Assembly: GCA_025350705.1 (NCBI GenBank)
Contig: JANXXH010000028.1
Location: 1 to 56,551 of the forward strand
Reading direction: 5' to 3'
Length of the DNA stretch: 56,551 nucleotides
Source: Gallionella sp.
GTDB lineage: Bacteria > Pseudomonadota > Gammaproteobacteria > Burkholderiales > Gallionellaceae
Part shown: piece by piece, positions 16,981 to 27,717 of the stretch
Layout of the letters: each line of letters begins with the position of its first letter
Numbering within the stretch: the stretch's first letter is position 1
Position numbers and translations under genes: made by a program
Notes under the pieces: generated by a model
Told to the model about the DNA's origin: nothing
Database searches by the model: none
Seen by the model: the letters and a program-made list of their open reading frames with translations, nothing else

Positions 16981-17832
16981 ATGAAAAGATTTTTGATTTC
17001 GCTTGCGATTGCTTTGACCTGCCTGAGTCTGTTTGCCGCTACGGCTGAAGCCCAGCGTTTTGGCGGCGGGGGCAGTATCGGCAAGCAACGGACGATGGCA
17101 CCGCAACAATCAACCAGCACTCCGACTGCCGCAGCTGCTCCCGCAGGCGCTGCTCCTGCTCAGGCTGGCAATAGATGGCTCGGTCCGTTGGCCGGTTTGG
17201 CTATCGGTGCCGGATTGGGTGCAATGTTCGCCGGCGGCAGCATGGGCGGCGCAATGGGCGGCATCCTGATGACGATTCTTGCCGGTGTCGCAGTGATGTT
17301 CCTGATCTCCATGTTCCGAAAAAAACAGCAGCCGATGCAGTATTCCGGAGCGGGGGCACCATACAACGAACCCCAACCCGCGCAGCGGACAGTATATGGC
17401 GGCGGTGAAGCGCCTGTTGATTCTTCCGTAGCTTCAGCTGAAACCGGCAACATCCCGGCAGATTTCCCGGTTGAAAGTTTTCTGCGCAGCGCCAAGACCT
17501 CATTCATCCGCCTGCAGGCCGCGAATGACCGCAAGGACATGAACGATATCCGCGAATACACCACGCCGGAAATGTTCGGGGAAATCTCGATGCAGATGCA
17601 GGAGCGCGACAACACACCGCAGAAAACCGATGTCATTGCGATCAATGGTATATTGCTGGCGGTGGCCAATGAAGGCGACTACGCGATTGCCAGTGTGCGC
17701 TTTACCGGGCAACTTTCCGAAAACAATGGCGCAACGGAAACCGTAGACGAAGTCTGGCATGTACAGAAAAGCCTGCGCGACGAAAAGTCGGTATGGCTAT
17801 TGGCAGGAATTCAGCAAACCACGTTGCACTAA
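16981..17832 (+). CDS. Exported Tim44-like domain protein
   Basis: A 283-residue protein whose ATG at 16981 follows GAGGGACAT, a better start than the upstream frame beginning at 16906. A Sec signal peptide (KRFLISLAIALTCLSLFAATAEA, residues ~2-24) is followed by Gly/Pro/Ala-rich linkers, a glycine-rich membrane segment (~55-105), and a charged KKQQP turn. The C-terminal Tim44-like/MBA1 domain (~150-283) contains FLRSAKTSFIRLQAANDRKDM and EVWHVQKSL. Proteins of this layout commonly lie beside ubiJ-ubiB in betaproteobacteria; the role is unknown. Membrane attachment via the glycine-rich segment is inferred. Confidence 0.85.
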   Translation: MKRFLISLAIALTCLSLFAATAEAQRFGGGGSIGKQRTMAPQQSTSTPTAAAAPAGAAPAQAGNRWLGPLAGLAIGAGLGAMFAGGSMGGAMGGILMTILAGVAVMFLISMFRKKQQPMQYSGAGAPYNEPQPAQRTVYGGGEAPVDSSVASAETGNIPADFPVESFLRSAKTSFIRLQAANDRKDMNDIREYTTPEMFGEISMQMQERDNTPQKTDVIAINGILLAVANEGDYAIASVRFTGQLSENNGATETVDEVWHVQKSLRDEKSVWLLAGIQQTTLH

Positions 17833-17840
17833 GTTACTTC

Positions 17841-18422
17841 ATGTTCGCCCAACCTTCTGCTGCGGTATTGAATCACCTGCTCATGCAGAATAGTTGGGCA
17901 TTGCCACGGCTCGCGCGCTTTGCGGGCAAGACGGCGCGGTTCGACATCGCGCCGTTTTCTTTTGCCTGCACGATACTCGATGACGGCTCATTACGCCGTG
18001 CGGATGCGGCCGCCAGCGCAGACGCCGTGTGCAAAATCGCACCTTCACTCTTGCCGCGACTCGCTCTGCATGATGAAAATGCGCATACTGAGATACTCAG
18101 CGAAGGCGATACCGAGCTGCTGAAGGAAATATTTTTTTTGTCACGCAACCTGCAATGGGATGCGGCAGAGGATCTGAGCCATGTCACCGGAGACATCGCG
18201 GCTGAGCGCTTCGTGCAAGCCATGAGTAACACACAGCAACAGTTGCGCAATGCGGCTGCAAATCTTTCCCAGGCTGCTGCCGAGTACTTCACCGAAGAAC
18301 GTCCGCTGCTGGCCAAGCCACAGCATGTGTCGGCGTTCATGCAGCAGGTGGATACGCTGCGCGACGATGTGGCGCGGCTGGAGCTACGCATCGACCGTTT
18401 GATCGCTGCCAGAAAAAACTGA
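17841..18422 (+). CDS. ubiJ: Ubiquinone biosynthesis accessory factor UbiJ (SCP2 domain)
   Basis: A 193-residue protein with an N-terminal SCP2-like sterol-carrier domain ([24 protein letters not shown] ... [18 protein letters not shown]) and a C-terminal helical/coiled segment ([20 protein letters not shown]). UbiJ binds the hydrophobic ubiquinone intermediates and helps organise the soluble Ubi complex. The start at 17841 is chosen because homology begins there; the upstream frame runs back into the Tim44-like gene. It lies 2 bp before ubiB, the usual pairing. Confidence 0.88.
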   Translation: MFAQPSAAVLNHLLMQNSWALPRLARFAGKTARFDIAPFSFACTILDDGSLRRADAAASADAVCKIAPSLLPRLALHDENAHTEILSEGDTELLKEIFFLSRNLQWDAAEDLSHVTGDIAAERFVQAMSNTQQQLRNAAANLSQAAAEYFTEERPLLAKPQHVSAFMQQVDTLRDDVARLELRIDRLIAARKN

Positions 18423-18424
18423 TC

Positions 18425-19963
18425 ATGCGCCTTTTCCGCCTGATCAAGATCATATTTGTCGTGCTGCGTTTCGGACTGGACGAGTTCCTGCTCGCGCATG
18501 AACGCGTGCGCTGGATGCGCGTGCCGCTGAACATCCTGCTGTTCCTGCGCAACACCGACAAGCCGCGCGCGGTGCGGCTGCGCCTGGCACTTGAAGCGCT
18601 GGGGCCGATCTTCGTCAAGTTCGGGCAGATGCTGTCCACGCGTCGCGACCTGATGCCACTCGACATCGCCGACGAACTCGCCAGGCTGCAAGATCAGGTA
18701 CCGCCGTTCCCTTCTGCGCAGGCCATTGCTGTGCTGGAAAGCGTTTACCGCAAGCCGCTGCTCGAGGTGTTCAAGAGCTTCGAGGAAACGCCAGTGGCCA
18801 GCGCTTCGGTGGCGCAGGTGCATTTCGCGGTGTTGCCAGATGGGACAAATGCCGGTCACGATGTGGCGGTAAAGATATTGCGTCCCGGCATCGAGCGGGT
18901 GATCCTGCACGATCTAGCGTTGCTCTACATCTGCGCCGACCTGATCGAGCGCCTGTGGGCCGATGGCCACCGCCTCAGGCCGCGCGAGGTGATCGCGGAA
19001 TTCGAGAAGCACCTGCACGACGAGCTCGACCTGATGCTGGAGGCCTCGAACGCCAGCCAGCTCAAGCGCAACTTCGCCGGGTCGCCGCTGCTCAAGGTGC
19101 CGGAGATGTACTGGGATTACTGCCACGTCGAGGTGATGGTGATGGAGCGCATGTACGGCATCCCGGTCAGCCAGGTGGATGCATTGCGCGATTCCGGCGT
19201 GGACATCAAGAAGCTGGCTGCGAACGGCGTGGAGATCTTCTATACGCAGGTATTCCGCGACGGATTCTTCCACGCCGACATGCATCCCGGCAACGTGCAG
19301 GTGGCACCGAATGGCCAATACATCGCGCTGGATTTCGGCATCATGGGCACGCTGACCGATGTGGACAAACGCTACCTCGCGCAGAACTTCATCGCGTTCT
19401 TCCGGCGCGATTACAAGCGCGTCGCCGAGGTGCACATCGAGTCGGGCTGGGCGCCCGCCGAGACCCGCGTGGACGAGTTGGAAGCGGCGATCCGCGCAGT
19501 GTGCGAGCCGATCTTCGACAAGCCGTTGCGCGAAGTGTCGTTCGGCAAGGTGCTGCTGCGCCTGTTCCAGACCTCGCGCCGCTTCGACATTAAAGTCCAG
19601 CCCCAACTGGTGCTGCTGCAAAAAACGCTGCTCAATGTCGAAGGACTTGGTTTACAACTCGATCCCGAACTCGATCTGTGGAAGACCGCCAAACCCTGGC
19701 TGGAACGCTGGATGGCCGAGCAGATCGGCTGGCGCGGTTTTATCAAAACGCTAAAAGCGGAAGCGCCCAACTATGCGACGCTGCTGCCGCAACTGCCGCG
19801 CCTGTTGCATCGTTACCTGAGCAACGATACTGCCGACCGCAATGATGAGTTGCCGCGCAAAATCCTTAAGCAGCAGAAACGTTATAACGCTTTACTGACT
19901 CTGATTAGCCTGCTGTTGCTGGGCCTGATCGCATTCGAGATATTTGCTTTCTACGTGCGATGA
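18425..19963 (+). CDS. ubiB: Ubiquinone biosynthesis protein UbiB (atypical ABC1/ADCK kinase)
   Basis: A 512-residue membrane-anchored atypical kinase needed for ubiquinone synthesis. Family landmarks: the KxGQ motif ([16 protein letters not shown]) and the Ala-rich loop replacing the P-loop ([13 protein letters not shown]). The VAIK-like lysine is in [19 protein letters not shown] is the catalytic-loop region, and DFGIMG is the metal-binding motif. The C-terminus carries a transmembrane hairpin ([22 protein letters not shown]). With ubiE and ubiJ it forms a ubiquinone cluster interrupted by the cyclase, rluA and Tim44-like genes. Confidence 0.96.
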   Translation: MRLFRLIKIIFVVLRFGLDEFLLAHERVRWMRVPLNILLFLRNTDKPRAVRLRLALEALGPIFVKFGQMLSTRRDLMPLDIADELARLQDQVPPFPSAQAIAVLESVYRKPLLEVFKSFEETPVASASVAQVHFAVLPDGTNAGHDVAVKILRPGIERVILHDLALLYICADLIERLWADGHRLRPREVIAEFEKHLHDELDLMLEASNASQLKRNFAGSPLLKVPEMYWDYCHVEVMVMERMYGIPVSQVDALRDSGVDIKKLAANGVEIFYTQVFRDGFFHADMHPGNVQVAPNGQYIALDFGIMGTLTDVDKRYLAQNFIAFFRRDYKRVAEVHIESGWAPAETRVDELEAAIRAVCEPIFDKPLREVSFGKVLLRLFQTSRRFDIKVQPQLVLLQKTLLNVEGLGLQLDPELDLWKTAKPWLERWMAEQIGWRGFIKTLKAEAPNYATLLPQLPRLLHRYLSNDTADRNDELPRKILKQQKRYNALLTLISLLLLGLIAFEIFAFYVR

Positions 19964-20077
19964 AACACGATGTCTATTGCTGTTGCCATCAAAATGCGAT
20001 AAAGTCATTCCTTAGTACCGCAGTCTGGTATTAAACCCAGCACCTAACTTCTCTCAATAGTTAAAGGATAAAAAATC

Positions 20078-20170
20078 ATGGCAAATCCGCTGGACTCATT
20101 GTGGGGCACTGTAATTTCCGGCCTTGTATTAACCGTTGCGCTGTACATGCTTGCACGTGCGCTTATTTGA
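20078..20170 (+). CDS. 30-residue single-pass membrane peptide
   Basis: An ATG preceded by AAAGGATAAAAAATC (ribosome-binding site about 8 nt away) opens 30 codons. The peptide begins MANPLDSLWG, continues through about 18 hydrophobic residues (TVISGLVLTVALYMLA) and ends RALI, an uncharged N-terminus with one positive residue after the helix. I do not recognise it. It is followed 57 bp later by the four-helix membrane protein gene, probably in one transcript ending at 20772. It could be a small subunit or stabiliser of that protein; this is inference. Confidence 0.6.
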   Translation: MANPLDSLWGTVISGLVLTVALYMLARALI

Positions 20171-20227
20171 AAAGGCGAAATTAATATCTGGACGCTTTGG
20201 ATGCTTTATCGTTTAAGGAGATCATAA

Positions 20228-20716
20228 ATGGACTACGTACCGGCAATTATGCGCTGGCTGCATTTGATGGCAGGCGTGATGTGGATAGGCCTGCTGTATT
20301 ACTTCAACTTCGTCCAGGTCGCGGCGCTCAAGGCTGCGGCTGCCGATAACACCGCAGCGGGCATCACCAAGCATGTCGCACCGCGCGCACTGTTTTATTT
20401 CCGTTGGGCTGCCTTAGTGACCTGGCTGGCAGGCGCGGCTTTGCTCGGCGTCAATTTTGTTGCTGCGTTCACCCTGCATACTGGTCATGTGGCTATCGGT
20501 ATCGGCGCCTGGCTGGGAACGATCATGCTGCTGAATGTCTGGGGTTTGATCTGGCCGAACCAGAAGAAAATCCTCGGCATCAAACCGGCCACTGATGAAG
20601 AGAAGGTCAAGGCACGCCGCATCGCTTTCCTGGCTTCACGTACCAACACGATGCTTTCGATCCCGATGCTGTTCTTCATGGCGGCAGGTGCACACTCGGC
20701 GATCTACGGTATTTGA
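20228..20716 (+). CDS. Urate oxidase N-terminal-like (PuuD-type) membrane protein
   Basis: A 162-residue integral membrane protein with about four helices (residues ~6-28, 52-78, 84-108, 135-160). It has histidines in MRWLHLMAGVMWIG and TKHVAPRALFYFRW, and the family blocks NVWGLIWPNQKKILG and ASRTNTMLSIPMLFFMAAG. It resembles the membrane domain of PuuD-type urate hydroxylases without the cytochrome c domain. Stand-alone copies are frequent in betaproteobacteria and are not shown to act on urate; helix histidines suggest haem binding. AAGGAG lies 8 nt before the ATG. Confidence 0.82.
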   Translation: MDYVPAIMRWLHLMAGVMWIGLLYYFNFVQVAALKAAAADNTAAGITKHVAPRALFYFRWAALVTWLAGAALLGVNFVAAFTLHTGHVAIGIGAWLGTIMLLNVWGLIWPNQKKILGIKPATDEEKVKARRIAFLASRTNTMLSIPMLFFMAAGAHSAIYGI

Positions 20717-20745
20717 AAATAGCGCTTTGTTTCAGCCACAAAACG

Positions 20746-20772
20746 AACCCGCCGGGAGGTGGGTTTGTTTTT
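20746..20772 (+). terminator. Rho-independent terminator (possibly bidirectional)
   Basis: An 8-bp stem AACCCGCC / GGTGGGTT (one G-T pair) with a GGGA loop is followed by TGTTTTT. It closes the small-peptide/PuuD-like unit. On the minus strand an interrupted T-run follows the stem, so it may also stop transcription from glmS. Confidence 0.8.
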
Positions 20773-20936
20773 GGTGGGTAACATGTCTATCAATCCCCCG
20801 ATCAGTGGGCAACAGAGTTTCTACCCTCTTTCTAACCCTCTCACTGATGATACAACTAGCCATTCGACTAATCTGGCAAACGACGCCAGCCAAGTCGCTG
20901 GTTATGCAAGGAGGAGGAGTTAGCACGCCACATCCG

Positions 20937-22769
20937 TCACTCAACCGTAACTGATTTTGCAAGATTGCGCGGCTTGTCAACGTCAGTCCCTTTTAGCAGC
21001 GCGGCGTGATAGGCCAGCAACTGCACCGGGATCGAATGCAGGATGGGCGACAGCAGCCCAACGTGGCGCGGGGTGCGGATCACATGCACGCCTTCGCTTG
21101 CCGTGAAATGGCTGTCGAGATCAGCGAACACATAAACCTGGCCGCCGCGCGCGCGCACTTCCTGCATGTTGGATTTGACCTTTTCCAGCAGCGTGTCATT
21201 CGGCGCGATCACCACCACCGGCATATCTTCATCCACCAGCGCCAGCGGGCCGTGCTTGAGTTCGCCGGCAGGGTAGGCCTCGGCGTGGATGTAGGAAATT
21301 TCTTTTAATTTCAAAGCGCCTTCCAGCGCGATCGGGTAATGGATGCCGCGCCCGAGGAATAGCGCGTGTTGCTTGGTGGCGAAGGCTTTGGCCCATTCGC
21401 GAATCTGCGGCTCAAGGTTGAGCGCGTGCTGTACACTGGCGGGAATCTGGCGCAGCGCTTCCAGCATCGCGTGTTCCTGCTGCGATTCAAGCAAATCGCG
21501 CTCCTTGGCCAGCGTGGCGGCGAGGATGAACAGCGCGACCAGTTGCGTGGTGAATGCCTTGGTGGACGCAACGCCGATTTCGGCTCCGGCGCGTGTGTAG
21601 AACACCAGCTTGGAGGCGCGCGGTATCGCGCTTTCCTGCACGTTGCATATTGAAAGCGTTTGCGTCTGCCCCAGCGACTTGGCGTGCTTGAGCGCTTCCA
21701 TCGTGTCCAGCGTCTCGCCGGATTGTGAGATGGTGACAATCAACTGGCGCGGATTCGGTACCGAGCTGCGGTAACGGTATTCGCTGGCGATCTCCACCGA
21801 GGTGGGCAGCTTGGCGATGCTCTCCAGCCAATACTTGGCGGTGAGCCCGGCGTAATAGCTGGTGCCTGCGGCGAGGATCAAAATTCCGTCGATGTCGCGG
21901 AAAGTTGCGGCAGCCAGCGTACCGAACAACTCGACATCGAAACCGTTGCTATCGATCACCGCCTCGATGCTGTCGGTGAGCGCGCGCGGCTGCTCGTGGA
22001 TCTCTTTCTGCATGAAATGGCTGTACGGCCCCAGCTCCAGCGAGGCCAGCGACACCTCGCTGACATGCACCGCACGCTCGATCTTGTTGCCCTTGATGTC
22101 GAGCAGTATGATGCCGTCGCGGGTGAGCAATGCGGAATCGCCGTCCTCCAGATAGATCACGCGGCGAGTTGCCGACAATAATGCCGAGACATCGGACGCG
22201 ATGAAATTCTCTCCCTCGCCCAGGCCGATCAACAGCGGGCAGCCCATGCGCGCGCACACCATCTGATCGGGAGCATGTTTGCAGATGACCGCGATGGCGT
22301 AAGCGCCGGTCAACTCGGCGATGGCCTGCCGCGTCGCGGCAAACAAATCCTTGCTTTTCTGGTAATAGTGATGGATCAGGTGTGCGATCACTTCGGTGTC
22401 GGTCTGCGATTCGAACACGTAGCCCATCTGCTTCAACCTGGCGCGCTGTTCCTCATGGTTTTCGATGATGCCGTTGTGCACCACTGCGATATCGCCACTG
22501 GAAACATGCGGATGTGCGTTAAATTCGGTGACTCCCCCGTGCGTCGCCCAGCGCGTATGGCCGATTCCGGTAGTGCCGGTCAGATGCTCCCGATCCGCGC
22601 GGCCTTGCATTTCCGCGACACGTCCCACCGCACGCACGCGGGAAATCTCACCGCCGACAAGCACCGCCACGCCCGCTGAATCATAGCCGCGATATTCCAG
22701 CTTGCTCAGTCCTTCCACCAGCAACGGCACTATATTACGATGCGCCACAGCGCCGACGATACCGCACAT
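20937..22769 (-). CDS. glmS: Glutamine-fructose-6-phosphate aminotransferase (isomerizing)
   Basis: Makes glucosamine 6-phosphate from fructose 6-phosphate and glutamine, the entry to UDP-GlcNAc. The 610 residues comprise the N-terminal class II glutamine amidotransferase domain with nucleophile Cys2 (MCGIVGAV) and NGIIENHEE. Two SIS domains follow ([55 protein letters not shown]) and the tail ends [11 protein letters not shown]. It lies 1 bp after glmU. No glmS ribozyme or leader is seen, as expected in proteobacteria. Confidence 0.98.
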   Translation of the reverse strand: MCGIVGAVAHRNIVPLLVEGLSKLEYRGYDSAGVAVLVGGEISRVRAVGRVAEMQGRADREHLTGTTGIGHTRWATHGGVTEFNAHPHVSSGDIAVVHNGIIENHEEQRARLKQMGYVFESQTDTEVIAHLIHHYYQKSKDLFAATRQAIAELTGAYAIAVICKHAPDQMVCARMGCPLLIGLGEGENFIASDVSALLSATRRVIYLEDGDSALLTRDGIILLDIKGNKIERAVHVSEVSLASLELGPYSHFMQKEIHEQPRALTDSIEAVIDSNGFDVELFGTLAAATFRDIDGILILAAGTSYYAGLTAKYWLESIAKLPTSVEIASEYRYRSSVPNPRQLIVTISQSGETLDTMEALKHAKSLGQTQTLSICNVQESAIPRASKLVFYTRAGAEIGVASTKAFTTQLVALFILAATLAKERDLLESQQEHAMLEALRQIPASVQHALNLEPQIREWAKAFATKQHALFLGRGIHYPIALEGALKLKEISYIHAEAYPAGELKHGPLALVDEDMPVVVIAPNDTLLEKVKSNMQEVRARGGQVYVFADLDSHFTASEGVHVIRTPRHVGLLSPILHSIPVQLLAYHAALLKGTDVDKPRNLAKSVTVE

Positions 22770-22770
22770 T

Positions 22771-24129
22771 CTATTTTTTCTCTTTCATCGGACGCTTCCA
22801 TCCTTTGATGGCCATCTGCTTGCTGCGCGACAGGGTAAGCTCGCCCGCTGGTGCATCGCGCGTGATGGTCGAACCCGCGCCTATCGTCGCGCCCTTGCCC
22901 ACCGTCACCGGCGCGACCAGTTGTGTATCCGAGCCGATGAACACATCGTCCTCGATGATGGTGCGATGCTTGTTCGCGCCGTCATAATTGCAGGTGATCG
23001 TGCCTGCGCCGATATTCACGCGGCTACCCACGGTGCTGTCGCCGATGTAACTCAGATGATTGGCCTTGCTGTTTTCCGCGATCTCGCTGTTCTTCACCTC
23101 GACGAAATTGCCGATATGCACTTCGTCGTGCAGTTTGGTGCCGGGACGCAAACGCGCATAAGGTCCGATGTGGCAGTAAGCTCCCACTTCGCTGCTGTCG
23201 ATGTGGCTGTATGGCGCAATATCCGTACCTGCGGCGATACTGGAATTTTTTATTACACTGTAGGCGCCCACTCTCACGTTGTCGCCCAGATCCACGTTGC
23301 CCTCAAAGATGCAACCGACATCGATCTCGACATCGCGTCCGCAACTGAGCCTGCCGCGCACATCGATGCGTGCCGGGTCGGCCAGCGTCACGCCATGCAC
23401 CAGCAAACGACCGGCCTCGACCAATTGCCAGGTGCGTTCCAGAACGGCCAACTGCGCCTTGTTGTTTATCCCGTGGATCTCCCATTCGTGCGCCGGTTGC
23501 ACGGTATGCACCGAAACACATTGCTGCGCGGCCATGCCGACGATGTCGGTCAGGTAGTACTCGCCCTGCGAATTTTTGTTCTGCAATTTGGAAAGCCAGC
23601 CGCGCAACATTTTGGTCGGCGCAATCAGGATACCGGTATTCACTTCATTTATTTCGCGCTGCTCAGGTGTGGCATCCTTTTCCTCGACGATGCTCAGCAC
23701 ATCACCCTGCTCATTACGCACGATGCGCCCGTAGCCGCCGGGATTGGACAGGTTAACGGTCAGCAACACCAAGCCAGCGCCCGCCTGCTGCATCTGGTGC
23801 AATGTGCTGTGCTGGATCAGCGGCACATCGCCATATAACACCAGCGTGTTGCCTTCGTCGCTGAGGTGCGGCATCGCCTGCTGCACTGCATGTCCAGTGC
23901 CGAGCTGCGGCGCTTGAATAACAAATTTGGCCTCGTACTGCTGCATCGCTTTCGGCACGGCTTCGCCTCCATGCCCGTACACCACGCAGATCTGTTGTGG
24001 ATTAAGCGTAGTGGCGCAATCCAACACATGCTGCACCAGCGGTTTGCCCGCCAGCGCATGCAGCACCTTGGGCTTTTCGGAGTACATGCGCGTGCCTTTT
24101 CCGGCAGCGAGGATAACGATATTTAACAT
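22771..24129 (-). CDS. glmU: Bifunctional GlcN-1-P N-acetyltransferase / GlcNAc-1-P uridyltransferase
   Basis: Catalyses the last two steps to UDP-GlcNAc. The 452 residues start with the pyrophosphorylase domain ([41 protein letters not shown]) and end with the left-handed beta-helix acetyltransferase domain of hexapeptide repeats ([40 protein letters not shown]). Complete by length (E. coli 456). It is transcribed with glmS, supplying precursors for peptidoglycan and lipid A. Confidence 0.98.
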   Translation of the reverse strand: MLNIVILAAGKGTRMYSEKPKVLHALAGKPLVQHVLDCATTLNPQQICVVYGHGGEAVPKAMQQYEAKFVIQAPQLGTGHAVQQAMPHLSDEGNTLVLYGDVPLIQHSTLHQMQQAGAGLVLLTVNLSNPGGYGRIVRNEQGDVLSIVEEKDATPEQREINEVNTGILIAPTKMLRGWLSKLQNKNSQGEYYLTDIVGMAAQQCVSVHTVQPAHEWEIHGINNKAQLAVLERTWQLVEAGRLLVHGVTLADPARIDVRGRLSCGRDVEIDVGCIFEGNVDLGDNVRVGAYSVIKNSSIAAGTDIAPYSHIDSSEVGAYCHIGPYARLRPGTKLHDEVHIGNFVEVKNSEIAENSKANHLSYIGDSTVGSRVNIGAGTITCNYDGANKHRTIIEDDVFIGSDTQLVAPVTVGKGATIGAGSTITRDAPAGELTLSRSKQMAIKGWKRPMKEKK

Positions 24130-24159
24130 AGTCGTATTATGTCTTTCTTGGACTGCTCG

Positions 24160-24188
24160 ATTATAAAGGAAAGTGACATTGCAACTAA
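24160..24188 (-). promoter_or_regulatory. Predicted glmU-glmS promoter
   Basis: A perfect -10 TATAAT on the minus strand (24165-24160) lies about 30 bp before the glmU ATG. At 17 bp spacing only a weak -35 (TTAGTT, 24188-24183) is found. Confidence 0.4.
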
Positions 24189-24250
24189 ATTATTAATCGA
24201 AGGTGTTATGCTAGTAACATATTTACCTCATGGGCAGGACTTAAATTCGG

Positions 24251-24278
24251 TTGTATCGAAATACTTTTATGTTAATAT
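24251..24278 (+). promoter_or_regulatory. Possible promoter of the DUF2937 gene
   Basis: TTGTAT (24251-24256) and TAATAT (24273-24278) are 16 bp apart, 45 bp before the DUF2937 start. Boxes match moderately and the region is AT-rich, so chance matches are likely. Confidence 0.3.
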
Positions 24279-24322
24279 TTTTCGAGTTTCCATTTGTGTT
24301 TTAATTTCCTTGTTAGGTGTTC

Positions 24323-24829
24323 ATGGCATTCGTGCGCGAAATTTTTGATCGTGTTATTTTGGTGACTGGGATTGTTGCTGCGGGCTGCGTTCCAAGCTTT
24401 ATTGCACAATATCGACAACGAGTTGGAGGCCGACTTGATCAGGTGCTCCAGGATCTTGCTCCTTTTCAAACCATCGCCAATCAATTCCATCATGGTAGTC
24501 TTAAAGATCTCATTCAACATCATCTGGCCAACCCTGATTCAACATTTCATAACGAAGGGGCTGCAATACGTACGATGGTCAATTCTGCCGAGCAATTAAG
24601 GCTTGCTCTGGAAGGCCTCAATACAGATTTATTTCATCAGTTACTTTATTTATTTACCAAGATCGATCCTATCATTGCACGCGCAACGTGGGATATATTT
24701 GCTCCTTCTTTTAATTTGAACAACGAGAGTGTTGTATTTGCTGTTATCGTGGGCAGCATAATTTGGTTGGTGTTTCTGGTGGTTTGGAACATTGTTTCCG
24801 GTTTTATAAGAATGATCACAGCTCAGTAA
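24323..24829 (+). CDS. DUF2937 family membrane protein
   Basis: A 168-residue protein with a membrane segment at each end (residues ~8-28 and ~136-158) and a soluble helical middle. The block PSFIAQYRQRVGGRLDQVLQDL after the first helix is characteristic of DUF2937. The function is unknown. The ATG at 24323 follows TTAGGTG; a GTG two codons upstream is the alternative. The gene and its upstream spacer are visibly more AT-rich than glmU and the atp genes. It stands alone in plus orientation between two minus-strand operons, suggesting insertion or relaxed selection. It ends 47 bp before a shared terminator. Confidence 0.75.
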   Translation: MAFVREIFDRVILVTGIVAAGCVPSFIAQYRQRVGGRLDQVLQDLAPFQTIANQFHHGSLKDLIQHHLANPDSTFHNEGAAIRTMVNSAEQLRLALEGLNTDLFHQLLYLFTKIDPIIARATWDIFAPSFNLNNESVVFAVIVGSIIWLVFLVVWNIVSGFIRMITAQ

Positions 24830-24876
24830 ATCCGATAGCCGCTGATCGACATTCGTGTTGTGATTCTTGTGTCAAC

Positions 24877-24902
24877 AAAAAAGCAGCCGAAGCTGCTTTT
24901 TT
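24877..24902. terminator. Bidirectional terminator between the DUF2937 gene and the atp operon
   Basis: A perfect 11-bp stem (AAAAAAGCAGC / GCTGCTTTTTT) with a CGAA tetraloop. The A-run and T-run make it functional on both strands, ending the DUF2937 transcript and the convergent atp operon 22 bp after atpC. Confidence 0.93.
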
Positions 24903-24924
24903 GCTGTTCCATTTCTCTTAAAAA

Positions 24925-25353
24925 TTAATGTCCGCTACGTTTGCGCAATTGCTTGATTGCCGCAAGTTGTGCGATCGCTTCGGCCAATTCGGCTTGCGCT
25001 TGGGCGTAGTCGATATCCGAGCTGCGATTTTTCATCGCCTCTTCTGCATCTTGCTTGGCTTGCAGTGCGCGAGCTTCATCCAGATCGCCACCGCGTATCG
25101 CTGTATCGGCAAGAATCGTCACAACACCTGGCTGTATTTCGAGCATGCCACCGGAAACATAGATCAGCTCTTCCTGTTCCTGGTCTGGTTTTTTGATCCT
25201 GACCGAGCCCGGTTTGATGCGAGTCATCAATGCGGTGTGACGCGGATAAATACCCAATTCTCCCATTTCGCCGGGAACAACAACCATCTCTGCCAGCCCT
25301 GAAAAAATGGACGCTTCCGCGCTCACTACGTCTACATGTACGGTCATTGCCAT
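24925..25353 (-). CDS. atpC: ATP synthase F1 epsilon subunit
   Basis: Central-stalk subunit that couples and inhibits F1. The 142-residue product begins [20 protein letters not shown], near-identical to the E. coli start, and has [46 protein letters not shown] and the C-terminal helical hairpin. The ATG at 25353 is preceded by GGGGAATAGC; the upstream in-frame ATG at 25365 is not needed. Last gene of the atp operon. Confidence 0.96.
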   Translation of the reverse strand: MAMTVHVDVVSAEASIFSGLAEMVVVPGEMGELGIYPRHTALMTRIKPGSVRIKKPDQEQEELIYVSGGMLEIQPGVVTILADTAIRGGDLDEARALQAKQDAEEAMKNRSSDIDYAQAQAELAEAIAQLAAIKQLRKRSGH

Positions 25354-25371
25354 GCTATTCCCCATTCATTG

Positions 25372-26805
<1,434 letters not shown>

Positions 26806-26837
26806 CTAGATTAATTTTGTATTTTGCAGCTCAATGT

Positions 26838-27704
26838 TTAACCAACCGCAGCAGCACCGCTCACGATCTCGGAGATCTCGCGGGTGATGGCGGCCTGGCG
26901 CGCCTTGTTGTATACCAGCTTGAGCTCGCCGATCACGCTCTTGGCATTGTCGGATGCTGCCTTCATCGCCACCATACGTGCGCTTTGTTCGGATGCCATG
27001 TTTTCCACGACGCCTTGATACACCAACGATTCGATGTAGCGGATCAGCAACTCATCGATCACTTTCTTGGCATCAGGTTCGTAGATGTAGTCCCAGTTGC
27101 CTTCGGCAGTTCCCATCTGTTCGCCGGAGAGCGGCAGCAGTTGCTCGATGCACGGCTCCTGTTTCATCGTGTTGACGAAATGGTTGTAACTGATATGTAT
27201 CGAGTCGATCTCTCCTGCGGTGTAGGCGTCCAGCATCAGTTTCACCGCGCCGATCAATTTCTCGATATGCGGTGTATCGCCCAGACCGGTCAGGTGCGAC
27301 TTGACCTTGGCGCCGATGCGATTCATGAAACCGAATCCCTTGTTGCCGATCGGACAGACCAGCAGGCCCTTGCCCTCGCCTTCCCATGACTTCATGCGGC
27401 TCACCGCAAGACGCAGGACGTTGGTATTCAGTCCACCGCACAAACCCTTGTCGGAAGTGATAACGATCAGGCCGACGTTCTTGATACTCTCGCGCTTGAC
27501 CAGGAATGCGTGCCTGTATTCCGGATTGGCGCGCGACAAATGCGCCGCCACTGCACGTATCTTTTCCGCGTAGGGACGCGCAGCGCGCATGCGTTCCTGA
27601 GCTTTGCGCATCTTTGCTGCGGCGACCATTTCCATGGCGCGAGTGATCTTACGCGTATTTTCTACGCTCTTGATCTTCGCGCGGATCTCTTTACTGCCAG
27701 CCAT
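26838..27704 (-). CDS. atpG: ATP synthase F1 gamma subunit
   Basis: The rotor shaft, 288 residues (E. coli 287). It starts [29 protein letters not shown], the conserved N-terminal helix, with [14 protein letters not shown] in the Rossmann-like middle. It ends with the long C-terminal helix ([19 protein letters not shown] ... [22 protein letters not shown]). Complete and in the standard position between atpA and atpD. Confidence 0.98.
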   Translation of the reverse strand: MAGSKEIRAKIKSVENTRKITRAMEMVAAAKMRKAQERMRAARPYAEKIRAVAAHLSRANPEYRHAFLVKRESIKNVGLIVITSDKGLCGGLNTNVLRLAVSRMKSWEGEGKGLLVCPIGNKGFGFMNRIGAKVKSHLTGLGDTPHIEKLIGAVKLMLDAYTAGEIDSIHISYNHFVNTMKQEPCIEQLLPLSGEQMGTAEGNWDYIYEPDAKKVIDELLIRYIESLVYQGVVENMASEQSARMVAMKAASDNAKSVIGELKLVYNKARQAAITREISEIVSGAAAVG

Positions 27705-27717
27705 CTCTCACTCCGTT

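Noticed and set aside
17873-18910. 345-codon minus-strand frame over ubiJ-ubiB
   Set aside because: Antisense to two well-recognised genes in GC-rich sequence; composition is Arg/Gln/His-rich as expected of a shadow.
20773-20936. Spacer between the terminator and the glmS 3' end as a small RNA or gene
   Set aside because: Contains a short palindrome (CCAGC..GCTGG type) but no promoter, terminator or coding frame I could support.
22702-23838. 378-codon plus-strand frame opposite glmU
   Set aside because: Shadow frame; glmU on the other strand has all catalytic and hexapeptide motifs.
24139-24348. 69-codon frame between glmU and the DUF2937 gene
   Set aside because: Overlaps the DUF2937 start, contains the predicted promoters of both neighbours, lacks a ribosome-binding site and resembles nothing.
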